From Paragordius varius (taxonomy: Eukaryota; Nematomorpha), in assembly GCA_964247055.1 (NCBI GenBank), contig OZ176052.1, positions 10,478,001-10,542,000 of the forward strand: a stretch of 64,000 nt of DNA. Direction: 5' to 3'. Positions within the stretch are counted from its first letter, which is position 1; each line of letters starts with the position of its first letter. A program made the translations under genes and the position numbers. Under the pieces are notes generated by a model. The model saw only the letters and a list, made by a program, of their open reading frames with translations. It did not search any database and was not told the DNA's origin. Positions 50,265 through 60,373 of this stretch are shown in pieces.

Positions 50265-51195
50265 GTCAACAAAAAAAAATGATTGGGACATAATTATATT
50301 CTGATAGAAAAATGTATTAGATTGATACGCTTTTGATTTTGAGTCTTATGATTTATTTAAGGTTTTGCACTTTTGTGGTAATATCTCCATATGAAAAAAT
50401 TGCAAAATTGGTACACCATATGCTAAATGATTTCGCCAAATTTAGGGGTTCTTTCAAAAAATCTTTTATATTATATAGGCACACACAAAATTATATTAAA
50501 TACGAAAGTCTCAAATTTTCGGGCCCCTCTAAAATGAACTTGTTAATGTATAGGGACAAAAAGCTTCTATGGAATTTAGAAGCATGGTGGAGACTTATAA
50601 CACTTTAAAATAATGCAAATATATCTATATGCGACTGATATCGATTCGGATCTGTAATATGAAATTTTTTCTCAAATTGTTTTTAAACACATTTTATATC
50701 TAACTTAAATTCGTAATTAATTTAAATCAAACTGATTAAACTATGAAGCAGGAGTGATTTATAATTTCTCAAGTTATGTACCGTTTACATCATGCATCAA
50801 AATACCGAAAAGCCTTTAATTTTTAACAATGTATGCAACTTAATTATTATAACATATTGAAGATTGCTATCAATCTCTAAACTTTCTCGTTTATTAATAA
50901 GAACTATACAAAAATTTAAGCATCTTGAACTTTACATCCAAATTTAATTTAATAAATATTGTTTAGTGATATATATATTTAATATAAATATTGTTTTTAA
51001 AGATATAATTTATGATTATTAATATTTTTGGAAAAAAGCATTAGTTTTTATAATCATTATTAATTTAGTATAGTAAGCTAATTTTCCAAATTTCTCAATA
51101 TGAAACAAGTACCAAAACGGTAAAACATTTTAAATAGCTTGTAAACCCTAAAACCAAAAGCACCCGAAAATATTGATGCCATCCAGTTATATTAT
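50265..51195. mobile_element. Possible family C element
   Basis: AATTATATTCTGATAGAAAA and CGCTTTTGATTTTGAG near 50290-50345 recur inverted at 51140-51190 (AAACCAAAAGCACCCG). This suggests an element with diverged terminal inverted repeats. Ends and family are uncertain; the open frame at 50333-50608 matches nothing I know. Confidence 0.35.
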
Positions 51196-51246
51196 CAAGA
51201 TTTTAGGCTCCCCTATACAATGTTGTACATGTTAACAGTTTGCATT

Positions 51247-51389
51247 AATGGTTGCTAATTTTACACTATAAATGGGCAATTTGCAACACAGTAGTGTATG
51301 GAGAAAAGAAAGGACAAAATTGTTTATTTTTGTTGTTTTTCCATCCACTATTTTGCTGATTGCCCAACCATATTCTGAAAGCAACCAAT
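51247..51389. mobile_element. MITE, ATGTTGGTC family, copy 4 (diverged)
   Basis: The ends AATGGTTGCTAATTTTAC and GAAAGCAACCAAT are inverted. The interior GGGCAATTTGCAACACAGTAG matches GGCAATTGGCAATACAGTAG in copy 3. Confidence 0.5.
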
Positions 51390-51912
51390 ACTATAATTAG
51401 AATAAAATTTTTTAACAGTTAACAAATCCTAAAAGATTTTTATATAAGAGAGGGCGCTTGATGTGTAGATTAGTCTGAATGCCGAAAAATTTTAAACGTA
51501 ATGAAAACATGTTTAGGTGTAATAGGGGGGTTGAGAAAACCCCAAAAACACACTATGTTTCAATTAACAAAAAATCATAATTACAAGTTTAAAATAAATT
51601 TATTAAAGAGCTATGCAAATTTAACTATGTCTCATGACAAGTTGTATTATTGATATAAATATATTAATCAAACAATATTTTTATATACAACTTAATGTAT
51701 CAATTCGATTGATAAAGTTCTCACCCCTAAGTGGTAATTATTAATAATATAAGTGATGCAATTTATTTATTTAACAAGTTTTAACATAAGAATGCCGAAT
51801 CATTACACATAGAATAAATAAGTGTTGATTGATTAATTGTAAAGCAAAAAAAATATTAAATTTAAAACCCGTTGGTAAATGAAAATTGAAGCATAAAATT
51901 TAATGAAAACAT

Positions 51913-54499
51913 TCATGCAACAGCCATACTTCCTACGTGCTTTTTCAAAAACTCGAGATATTTCTTTACCAAATAATATGGTTGCTTATCACGTTTACAT
52001 ACATTATCTGTTCTTATAGCATAAAGAGTGCGTGGCATATCTTTTTTTCTGTTGCAAACAAGTGGCATTCCTCTATCATTCTATAAATGAAATAATTTAT
52101 TAAAAAATATGCGGTGAAAGGGTTTCGGGGCTTTTTTATAGAAAGTTGTAATGTATGTAAAGTAAGTATGATTATTTTTTTATTCTTGTTGCACAAATCA
52201 AAAAAATTCAATAAATATTTTGTTACCTGACATTCATATGAAGTAGTTTCTGTATTGGCAGTACGAAGTAAGCCTATTGTATCATTATTAGGGACTAAAT
52301 CCACATGTTTAAACTCAGTTTTATAATATGTTCTTTGAGGAGACTGTTGACCTGTAATAATGGTATAATATTTAAACGAAAATGGTAGATTAACCAATAT
52401 TTAAAACGTAATCGTCGTATGCACCATATAATATTGATCAATTAAAAATAAATCGTTTAGGGTTTCCATATAAATTTTTTTAGGATATTTAACATATTTA
52501 CGCTAATTGCACAATTTTGCTCCCATTTGTCATTTAGCTAATTTTTTGGTTTCTTTATATAAATATATATTACAGTTTGTCGAAATGTTTTGATTCAAAA
52601 ATATTAAATAGAAATTTCAACACAAATATATTATGAGCTAATTGTGGTTTAGTTAACCCCATAAATTCTACGATTAAATATTTCTAGACCTGAGGAATCT
52701 ACACCAAATCTTAAACTTTCACAATTAGTGTATGGGCCACGAGGTTCTTCAAAAGAGACGGGTTCCACATTTTGTTCATTTTTTAATACAACAATTGCTA
52801 GCGGATTGTCCGATTTGTACTCTGTACGTTCCACTGAAATATTAAAGGGTTGTGTGCCTTCGATCGTAATATTTTCCGGCCTAAATACAATGTAATGAAA
52901 TTATTTTATTTAGTTTTAAATGAAATATAATTAACTTACATCATTATATAAATGATTTTGTCGATTAAATATGAGTTCTATCAATCCACAGCAAACTGGA
53001 ATGTTTTAATATACCGTCAATTATAATTTTATTAAAATCGCTTCAAAACTTGCATAAATAATATATATCATATATGAATGTTAGTCCGAATCAAAACATA
53101 TTATTTAAATGGTAGCTAGTTGTTTAAAATGCTAACCTTTAGATTACAGAAAAGTTTTTGTGGAATGTAAATAAATTTTTTATTTATTCACGAGAACTTA
53201 TATTATAAGTATATTATTTATGTTAAATTAGGACTGGTTTTAACTGAAAAACATAAATCAATATGATATGAAATTGTTAAGATAATTCCTTAACAAATTC
53301 CAAGAAAGGACTTGTTAAAAAACCATTTTGATATTTTAATTAGCTAAAATTAAATAAAGATGTCTGTTGCCATGTAGGTCTCTTATTAGCCATTTAGAGT
53401 ACCAAAATGACCTATAATAACTCTCGCACTATACGCAAAATTCAAAAATTTTGGATTTTAGAAATATCAAACACTTTTCCAAACATAATAATGGTATCAA
53501 AAATGTATACTTTACGTCTGTTACACATTCCTTTAACGTTACGATATGCTTGGTTGAAATATATACACCTTGACATTTCATCAAAGGAGTCCCCAATTTC
53601 ACCTTAAAATAATTAAAAACTTAAATGACCTATGTGTTTAAACTAATTGTATAAACCTCCCTCTCCATCCTTATAATGAGTTAAATTATGATAGCCTATA
53701 AATTTAAATAATGTAAATCATCATGCACCCGATTATTTTTAAATAAAGTCATAATTTTTATCGTTCGAATTCGTAAACTTATATTTTTATACAAAACGGG
53801 TTATAACGAAATTACGCCATTACATTTCCTGACAATAGTGTCATTAAAAATGGAAAGGAGGTCTGATATATTTTCAGTATTAAAAAAACCATTTTAAACA
53901 TATCGTAAGATTCAAATAAGCCTAAAAGATTAGGTAAGAAAATATACTAAAGTGTCTCATAATAAATTTATTAATGTAAATGATAAATTACATGATAAGT
54001 TAGATCATCCTTTTTTATAACATAATGTTTCTCATCAGCTGGCGTATCTGGCTGGAGACCGCCTAAAAAATCATAAAAATACAACGTGACAGAAAAGGGG
54101 AAGTTAATTAAAAAAATTTCTTTTAAGATATATATTAAAATTTTACACCTTCTCTGAGGGATACAAATAAAAAATTTTTAAAAGTTCATCTGCTATGACA
54201 GTAAAATGTTTCTAGTTATATCTAAGCTTTTTAAAACTATAAAATTTAAAATTTAACAAAGTTTAAATTTTTATTACAAAATATATGTTGGCCAATTCAC
54301 AATATTTTTGGCAATTGGCAATACAGTAGCATACGATATTAAACAAACATTGTCCATAATTAAATAAACAATATGAATGTTGTCAACTAAAAAATTGTTT
54401 AATATCAGACTGTTGTTTTTTATTAGTATATGCTGTATTGCGAATCGGCCAAAGTACTCTGAAGTGTCGTCCAACAATAAAGAAGGCACCGTTAGTGAT

Positions 54500-54537
<38 letters not shown>

Positions 54538-54597
54538 TAATCTACCGCTGATAGAATTGATGAAAAGGGATGCAACAATGACAGTAGTGATAAACAT
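51913..54597 (-). CDS. Secreted trypsin-fold protein lacking the catalytic triad
   Basis: Exons in order: 54597-54546, 54062-53992, 53602-53516, 52977-52940, 52880-52672, 52351-52227, 52080-51913 (TGA); 250 codons, in phase throughout. The signal peptide MFITTVIVASLFINSISG runs straight into GGLQPDT, in the place of the usual IVGG, with no propeptide. The chymotrypsin-fold landmarks are present but the catalytic residues are changed. CQGVYISTKHIVTLKEC has the 42-58 cysteine pair at the exact 16-residue spacing, but the AAHC position is LKEC (His57 to Glu). DNPLAIVVLK replaces DNDIALLKL (Asp102 to Pro). CQNDRGMPLVC replaces CxGDSGGPLVC (Ser195 to Arg). Further cysteines fit the 136-201 and 191-220 bonds. 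This is a serine protease homologue that cannot cleave; such proteins act as binding partners, decoys or cofactors. The donor of the fifth exon was chosen at AATC|GTAGAA because a later GT breaks the frame. Confidence 0.88.
54285..54478. mobile_element. MITE, ATGTTGGTC family, copy 3
   Basis: ATGTTGGCCAATTCACAATA at the left and CGGCCAAAGT..GTCCAACAAT at the right. The interior GGCAATACAGTAGCATACGA is mirrored by ATATGCTGTATTGCGAAT. It lies in the first intron of the trypsin-homologue gene, next to an AT tract at 54502-54533. Confidence 0.6.
54502..54533. repeat. AT dinucleotide microsatellite
   Basis: An uninterrupted (AT)n tract of about 16 units, 13 bp from the donor of the signal-peptide exon of the trypsin homologue. 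Confidence 0.9.
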
Positions 54598-55186
54598 TAT
54601 ATTGTAATTTTTAAGATACAAATAGCAATTAAATATCAAGCAAATTCTTTTCGGCCCTTTTATAGATTTCTAACAAACAATTAATATTACGAAATATTGC
54701 CTTATCTGCTCGTAGAATTCATTTTAGTTTAATATTATATCATAATAATTCACGTCAATCTTTGTTAATATTGCACCATTTTATTTGTAATGCTTTGTGA
54801 TTCATACATACTTTAAGAATACTTCTGTAAATGTAACATCATTTCCAATAAAATTGGAAACGTAATCAAATGTTTCAATAACAATAATACATTAGCTATA
54901 TTTTGCGTAATCGGAAACGCAATACATTAAATTATTTAATAATACTTAGTAAATAGTATTGTCAATACATACATGTATATTTCTCAAAAAAAAACAAAAC
55001 GAAATTTAGATGTAAAGAAAAACAATCAGGGCGAACGTGTGTAAAGGTAAATAATATAGGCTTTCATTATTTAATTCGCAAGTATACGCTGTGTTGCGAG
55101 TTATTCTTGGATTATTATGAAATAGAGGACAATTATATGTTATAACGCTACAATGCCCTGTATGGCTATAAAAATTGTTTAATGGA
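54598..55186. other. Upstream region of the trypsin-homologue gene
   Basis: A+T-rich. It should hold the promoter; no motif recognised. Confidence 0.4.
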
Positions 55187-55450
55187 GGGATGTCCAACAC
55201 GAGGTCCTCCAAATTTCTGAAGCCCGCGAGAAATTTTAGAAATATTATACACATCTAAATAAAATCGATTTTTTTAAACATATATTCCCATCATATAATA
55301 TTCAGCAATAAACTAGCAAAAATGGTGAAAATAATAGTAGTTTTTGCAGTCATATGGTGTAAAATTCTAATAAATATTTGTTAATGCCCATATATTTTGC
55401 GATGCCCGTCGGTTTTTTGAAAATACGGCCCGTGAAGCCATTTATGTTAT
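55187..55450. mobile_element. Diverged hAT-like element (GTTGGAC family)
   Basis: AGGGATGTCCAACACGAGGT..GCCCGCGAGAAATTTTAGAA, then AATATTTGTTAATGCCCATA and GAAGCCATTTATGTTATACA match in order the element at 3174-3433. Same family; target duplication not readable. Confidence 0.65.
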
Positions 55451-55517
55451 ACACCCCTTAAAATGTTATTAAAATAAGGGTCCAAATAAATTAAAGAGAG
55501 CTATTATTGGCCTTTAC

Positions 55518-57113
55518 CAGGGGTTTTTAAACTTTTGTGATTCCCGACCCCATTTATGATTGTGAATTTCTTAGTGACCCCAACAAATATTAAAGAAAAA
55601 TATATTAATATTTTTTGATGATATATTTAGTTAGTAACAATATACATATGCATATGAAAATATATATATTTAGAATTTGTTTTACAACATATAAAAATCT
55701 AATATTGAAATTTGCACAAAATGTTATAGAAATGTTTTTATTAGAGTTTGATAACAAAAGTGAATTCTGACCGTCTTAATTCTCTCGAATATATCCAAGT
55801 AATTGCTTGGTAAATATTAAATTAAAGTTTACGCAATTTTAATGAGATGGATATGCTTGTTTTATTGCATAAAAATAATCTTGGTGTAATGTTGAAACTG
55901 CTGGACGTAAGACCTCATCAACATTGCTGAACGATCTTGGGATGTGTGTTAAAGCTGAGAAAGTAACTTCACATAAATATGTGTTATTGAATCTCAGAAG
56001 TACATAACGCCATATCGGCGATTATGGGAAATTAAGTTCTAGTTGCGATCCAGAATTGAGTCAAAAGCTTTTTTGGTAGAGTTGTAAGTTTAAGTCCCAC
56101 GAAAGCTCAGCAAATTCCTCTTAAGTTCTAAGTGGCAGATGATCAATCTCACTTAGGCCAATCCAAAACAGCCTTCAAATCCAAACTATTTTTTGTAAAT
56201 CAATATTTATTATAAAATATGTCTGGGCCTGTATTTCTAGCGCTTTTAATTGATCTACAATAGTTTTTGCAATAAAAGTTTTGGAATTTTGAATTTTAAA
56301 AATTGTTGACACCGGAAAACATTTCGAACGAATTTTTTTCCACCCTACTTTTCCAAAAGCTGATCTTTTTGATAAAACTTTCAATTTTATCGTTTGAAGT
56401 AAATATATCGCAATTTTTTCCTTGAAGAGATAAGTTAAGATCGTCGCCAAAATATCTGACAAATCACACAGCTTGGATAGCCACAAGTCATTTTAAAAAA
56501 TAATAACAATAATCTTTTTAAAACTTTGACCTCCTGACAACCTTCTTACTTCTGCATGTAATAACAAAGTTGTGTAAATGGAATCCACATCCTTACAGGA
56601 TTTGAAAATAAGCGACTGTTAATGGCTCTTAATAAAGTTTATGACCTTAACAGCACCCTGAAGCACATCGTTCAATTCTGGTGCTACTTTGCTGCAAGAG
56701 CCTCTCGGTGAATAAGGCAATAAGTAAAGTTTATATGATGATAAATAGCAGCTTGAAAAAATGATTCAAACCAAAATTTTTGCTCGATCGCTATTCACCA
56801 TCTGTGCACATACAACAATTTTTCTATTATAATCCTTCTGCTTTTAAAAATTCGTCAACTTTTAAACTGACTCATTCGGAATAACATGCACTTCGTTTAC
56901 AGTCATACAATGACTAGAAAATAAACGAAATGTTAATCTAAATAACACTTAAAAGTTGATAATATTTATCAAGATTTTTTCGGTTTTAAGAGATGACAAA
57001 AGCAAATCTACAGTTTTTATAAATTTCTATAACATCTTCTGAATCATAGCAAATTTATACAGATATCGGAATAGAAATGCTGGTTTAGTCGACCCATAGT
57101 TTAAGAAGCCCTG
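55518..57113 (-). mobile_element. hAT element with decayed ZBED/SCAND3-like transposase
   Basis: The ends CAGGGGTTTTTAAACT and, inverted, CCAGGGCTTCTTAAACT are flanked by GCCTTTAC (55510-55517) and GCCTATAC (57114-57121), 7 of 8 bases. Minus-strand transposase pieces appear in order. About 56706-56525: PELNDVLQGAVKVINFIKS and TTLLLHAEVRRLSGGQSF, with an in-frame TAA. 56486-56175: WLSKLCDLSDIL and KCFPVST. About 56130-55870, in changed frames: EEFAELSWDLNLQLYQKSF, NTYLCEVTFSALT and EVLRPAVSTL. These match the C-terminal half of ZBED/SCAND3-like hAT transposases. The N-terminal half is missing. Several stops and frame changes make it inactive. Confidence 0.85.
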
Positions 57114-57121
57114 GCCTATAC

Positions 57122-57903
57122 GATAAGTTATCTGGCTAAAAGGACATTATTTGTACATGCCTTGTGTGAGCGTTTTCATTTTGTTTGTCACATATTTATG
57201 ATATTACACCCCAATTTTTGATAAGGATGAAAAATTTAACCCCGTTAAAAAAATAGCCAATTATACCTATAGTTAAAGTATACAAAATTTAAATTTTCTA
57301 AGTTTGAAAATTATAATGTTGCATCTATATTTTATATGTCAGGTATAAAGATATTATTTAAACGTTTTGTTTAAATAAACAAATATGGGAATATAAAGCT
57401 AAAATAAATTTAATAATATATTATTAAATATTAAGGTTACCATTAATAACATACATAAAAACCGTATCTTAGGCCAGTTCAAATCAAAATAATTGATTGT
57501 AAAAATCTTGGAACCAAAAAACGTTTTGCTATTTGTATATTTAGAAGCCTATATATATTTTCAAAAATTTAGCATATTATTTTGGTGTATAGATGTATAA
57601 ATGATTATATTTTTGCTTTTCCATTGAGATTATATCATCAAAAGGATATGAACTGATAAAAAGGGAATAAAAGTATAAACAATGGAAAAGTTATAGTGTC
57701 CGCAAAAAAATTTCACTTTACGGTGAAAAAATTAAAATTTGGAGCATAAATAAAAAATTAATCCAATTGTTCCTGTTCCATCCTTAGTCAATCCCTAATC
57801 CATCCGGATATTATATGATACAGTTAAAAAACCCCAATAAATTAAATGTTTTGTAATAGACTAACATTTTTTTTGGTGAAAACATCCGATTATTTTAGGG
57901 TAA
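57122..57903. other. Spacer between hAT and Helitron
   Basis: A+T-rich, no supported feature. Confidence 0.5.
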
Positions 57904-58538
57904 TCTATATATTTATAAAAATGGAATGGCTTTGTGATCTGGTACAGGAAAACCGGTAGACCGATTCAAATCCAAACTTCGAAAAAATATAATCATTAAA
58001 GAATGCCCCGACAATAGCTTCGCCCTTTTTTTGAAAAAGGCCCCCAGTTCGGGCCCACCCCTTGTGAAAAACGGTTTTTTTTTGAAAACACAAGTCCACA
58101 AAAATCGTGTCTTTGAGACAATTTTCTGGAGAACGTGTTGGTATATTCTATTTGAAATATGATTTTTGTTTACTTATTTTCGATTGCGCCGAACATAGTC
58201 GAGTCACTTTTTAGATTTAGGCCCTCTTTTTACCCGCTCCCCCCGTAAAATGCCATTTTTTTCAAAAAAACAAAGTCCACAAAAATAATAGTTTAAATCT
58301 ATTTTTCGCCCTAGGTATGAGACCGTAAAAATCCAATATGGATTCCACGTATTCCCTGTTAAAAGGCAAAAATTGTCAGGCGTTTCTTTGATGATAGCTG
58401 CTGGGTAAGGAGCTACCCGCTAAAAACTGATTCCTCATCTAATTTTGTGATCTGGTATAGACCCATTAAAATCCAAACTCCCCCCCCCCCCAAAAAAGTC
58501 CGAAGGACTTCCTCGGGCTGCCACGAGATTTACGCTAG
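57904..58538 (+). mobile_element. Short Helitron with rearranged 3' part
   Basis: Starts TCTATATATTTATAAAAATG after A and ends ATTTACGCTAG before T, so both canonical ends are present. The hairpin is damaged (CTCGGGCTGCCACGAG). Just before it, at about 58444-58480, a second copy of the 5' subterminal block (TGTGATCTGGTATAGACCCA) is followed by a run of 12 C. 635 bp, non-coding. Confidence 0.85.
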
Positions 58539-60373
58539 TAAAATATAAATCGTGTTTTTACCAACGCTTACATTTACTTAATTAAAGTTTTTAAGTCAAA
58601 ACATTTTGTCATTAGAAACAGTGCACAATTTTAATTAACAAACATCATAATTTCCTGTGTTTTGTTTTGAGGGAAGTTGCGTATTAAAATTTTTTAGAAC
58701 TTTAATAGTCCTACATTTAAAACTAGAATTACCCTACCAAAATATTTGTTAATAAAAATAAAATATATATATAAAGAAATCATTCTTTTAACACTTCATT
58801 ATCATTTCATTTCTCCAAGTTTAAATATTGGTATAGTTTATATCCCAAAACAAAATTTCATATCTCATTAAATATTTTTACTTTATAATTTAAATTTTAG
58901 TTTATATTTTTATTTTATTTTTACGTTTGACAAAGATTACTTGTAGTAATCGAAATATTATAATAAATTTATATTATTTTTGCTGAATTATTCCATATAT
59001 AATAAAAATAGACTAGTGTTAAAAGATATTTTAGTTAAAATTATTATTAAACAATTTTGTCGTGTATTAGATAAAAAGCTTATTTTTACAGTTTTGTGAC
59101 TACTGTTGTTTAAAAGGAGAGATAAAAACCACGATTACGAACTGATGTTAAAATATCTTAAGTTTATTTGCTTAAAGCTTTTTAAAAGTAATTATTCACA
59201 TATTCTAATCATAATTTTATTTGATTCCATTAGCAATTCAAAAAGATTTATAGATATCACAAAAAAGCTTGAAAATTTTTTGAATACCCCTAAAGGCTAA
59301 AGAATGAATTTTTTAAAATTTGGCTTAATATTATATACATATAATATTATAATTTAAAATCGTTCTGGAATATTAAAGTACCCTAAAGTCAAGTTTTTTA
59401 AATTTTGAATAAACTCAAAACCAATATATAGCCAAAGTTAATATTTATGACAATTGATAATTTATATGCCATAATATAGCATAAAAATCATTTCATTTTC
59501 GGGGTTATACCCCAGAGCAATGAATATCTTAAAATGTTTTAGCGCAAATTTAAAATATGCTTTCTTTACTTTTTGGCGGACAACACAATAATACATTTTT
59601 AAAAAATAAAAACATCATTCCTTCGTCCCCATTTTATAATATAAATCGCTAATATATTATGCAACATGTATATAATGAAAATATTTTAATTTTAGTAAGC
59701 TTTCTTTCAGGTTCATTTTACCAGAAAAAACTTGATTTTCGATTTTAACAGCTGTTTAGTTTAATCTTATTCGGAGTTCCACGACTCTAGAAGTAGGGGT
59801 TTTGACAATTGAATTTTCTATAAAATTTAAAACATTAGTTTATTTACATGATGGAGCTCTGCAATATAAAACTCTCCAATACGTCATCGAGAAACGAGCA
59901 CTATCCTGGCCCTTTTTGCCCTTATTTTCAGTAATCCTTTTAGCTGATGGAAGATTTATTAAATTAAAAATTTCTTTTTTATTTCTCCTTTCCAAAACCA
60001 ACATGAATCTTCAAATTGGAAATAAGCTATTTTCTTTAAAATGGTAAATTTCCTGATATCGCGGGATAAAAATTAAGATATCATATTGCTGGATATGTTA
60101 AAAGAGGTAACCGAACTTATTAATCTACTTACTTATAGATTTTGGGGCATAAAACCGCCTCAAAAAGTCATCGTGTGCAAAAAATGTTATAATAAAGTGA
60201 TAAAATTATAATAAGATTAAATATTGTAGCATAATAAAATATGGTATAATTATTATTTATTTTTAAATATAATATTAATTTTTAAAATTTAGCTTTAGGA
60301 TTGAAAACCAACTGAAACTAATATTTATCCCTCCTAATATATATCATATTATTACCTTTTGCTTTAGGTCCGC
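58539..60373. other. Upstream region of TBL3 with MITE remnants
   Basis: Contains a TTTTATATCCC-family copy and further ends of that family near 58720, 58830 and 60145. The promoter of the TBL3 gene must lie in or near its right part. Open frames at 59106 and 59802 are not supported as genes. Confidence 0.45.
59490..59885. mobile_element. MITE, TTTTATATCCC family, copy 3
   Basis: TTCGGGGTTATACCCCAGAG at the left, then AATCGCTAATATATTATGCA, TTTTAACAGCTGTTTAG, GACTCTAGAAGTAGGGG and TTAGTTTATTTACATG in the order seen at 31254-31717. The right end (GCAATATAAAACTCTCCAAT) matches that copy's end. A further end of similar type at about 60145 suggests a second, fragmentary copy. Confidence 0.55.

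Larger units (their letters stand above)
49962..51912. other. Interval between the Kunitz and trypsin-homologue genes
   Basis: Contains the Kunitz promoter side, a probable family C element (50265-51195) and MITE copy 4 (51247-51389). No further gene supported. Confidence 0.5.

Noticed and set aside
52661-52671. A later GT donor after RRIYG for the fifth trypsin-homologue exon
   Set aside because: It ends in phase 0 and makes the next exon stop; the donor AATC|GTAGAA keeps the frame.
52940-52995. Alternative reading of the fourth trypsin-homologue exon beginning TTTGCTGTGG (CCGLIEL...)
   Set aside because: It resembles CGGxLI, but its phases do not join either neighbouring exon. The 38-nt version from 52977 does, and the cysteine pair is already supplied by the exon at 53516-53602.
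59106-59300. 64-codon open frame (MFKRRDKNHDYELML...)
   Set aside because: No splice context, signal or family resemblance; expected by chance in A+T-rich DNA of this length.
59802-60047. 81-codon open frame upstream of TBL3
   Set aside because: Overlaps a MITE copy whose other copies have no such frame.
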